Source: Heterohyrax brucei
Lineage: Eukaryota; Chordata; Mammalia; Hyracoidea; Procaviidae
Reading direction: 5' to 3'
Length of the DNA: 64,000 nt
Assembly (NCBI GenBank): GCA_028571685.1
Contig: CM053158.1
Location: forward strand, 56,264,001 to 56,328,000
The notes under the pieces were generated by a model. It ran no database searches. It had not been told where the DNA came from and saw only the letters and a program-made list of their open reading frames with translations. Both the position numbers and the translations under genes were made by a program. Of the stretch, positions 63,491 to 64,000 are shown piece after piece; positions within the stretch are counted from its first letter, which is position 1, and every line of letters begins with the position of its first letter.

Positions 63491-64000
63491 TTGATGTGAG
63501 AGGTAAAAAAAATGAGTAGCATAGGATTCCACACACTCCTCAACTCCAGTGATACTTAATAGGTACTGTAAGTATTGCCCAAATAAAAAATTTTAGTTAA
63601 AATAAGGTTTCTTGCCTGCAGAGTTTCCAGAACTCTCATATACTTGCACTGCAAATCTTTAAGAAAACATATCGTGCAAAGCTCGTCTGATGGGTTCTCC
63701 AAGGAGCATCTTAGGGGCCAATGTTTTGTTAACTAAATTTGGGAAATGCTGAACTAGACAGTTACCAGATCAAGGCCCTTAGAAGAAAATGAGTCTCCTG
63801 ATACTTTCCTACATATACATCTTTCCTTTTTCTTAAATGGAAAAATTGTTGGAGATAGTTCTAATTTTACCATTAAAACATTTTGGCTAACATTGTCACT
63901 CTTTTATTAAAAAGCAGTATATGAGCATGCTCATACTAAAAATAGATCAAAATACAGAATTATAGGAGGTAAAAAATCAAAGTCACCCCAGTCCTTTCAC
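63491..64000. other. Unique DNA
   Basis: No repeat or exon recognised up to the window end. Confidence 0.5.

Overview
The window reads as nuclear DNA of an afrotherian mammal. The clearest evidence is roughly fifty copies, on both strands, of a tRNA-headed SINE whose tail carries the block 'TCGCTATGAGTCAGAA...GACTTGATGGCA'. This is the AfroSINE family, known only from Afrotheria. An RTE-type LINE with the same 3' end and a high-copy LINE 3' tail that I associate with elephant-like genomes make Paenungulata (elephant, manatee or hyrax) the best guess; the exact species is inference. Older pan-mammalian repeats (MIR, L2, MER20, MER1-like hAT, MaLR-like LTRs) fill the background.

I find no protein-coding exon I can defend. 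No open frame exceeds about 145 codons. The longest ones lie inside transposon remnants, antisense to them, or in AT-rich unique DNA. The window is therefore best read as intergenic or deep intronic sequence, with its content mostly layered transposon history.

Layout. 1-8 kb: AfroSINEs, including five SINEs head to tail at 3.69-4.74 kb, and a unique AT-rich stretch at 5.7-6.7 kb with a candidate conserved regulatory element at 6.31-6.56 kb. 8.6-16.3 kb: three or four MaLR-like LTR copies around a repeat-poor, relatively GC-richer block (10.97-13.52 kb). 16.4-21.5 kb: a LINE 3' tail, MER20, a second hAT element, an unclassified repeat and a 4 x 11-bp minisatellite. 21.6-23.6 kb: an LTR that was hit by a 5'-truncated RTE (with target-site duplication) and by SINE sequence. 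23.9-38.1 kb: MIR and L2 relics, two tRNA-Gly-type SINEs, two more LTRs and an antisense RTE. 38.1-39.1 kb: a hAT element split by an LTR-like element. 39.4-44.0 kb: a nearly end-to-end but broken LINE-1, with about 333-bp tandem units in its 5' region, ORF1 and endonuclease remnants, and no reverse transcriptase. 45.1-47.2 kb: a second LINE-1 piece that does hold reverse-transcriptase sequence. 47.4-64 kb: ancient repeats, dense SINE clusters (51.6-52.7 and 56.2-57.6 kb), a repeat-poor block (59.1-60.9 kb) and a last LINE tail.

The sequences interact as parasites of one another. The RTE supplies the 3' end that the AfroSINE tails copy. SINEs insert in MIR, L2, LTR, MER20 and LINE-1 copies. 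Some insertions are almost nothing but tail: a 40-bp insert at 31,027-31,066 is bounded by an 11-bp near-perfect duplication, and a 38-bp one interrupts an LTR at 9,879-9,916. These solo tails, a SINE flanked by an unusually long (43-47 bp) direct repeat at 58.85-59.11 kb, and the LINE-1 5' tandem units are the observations most worth following.
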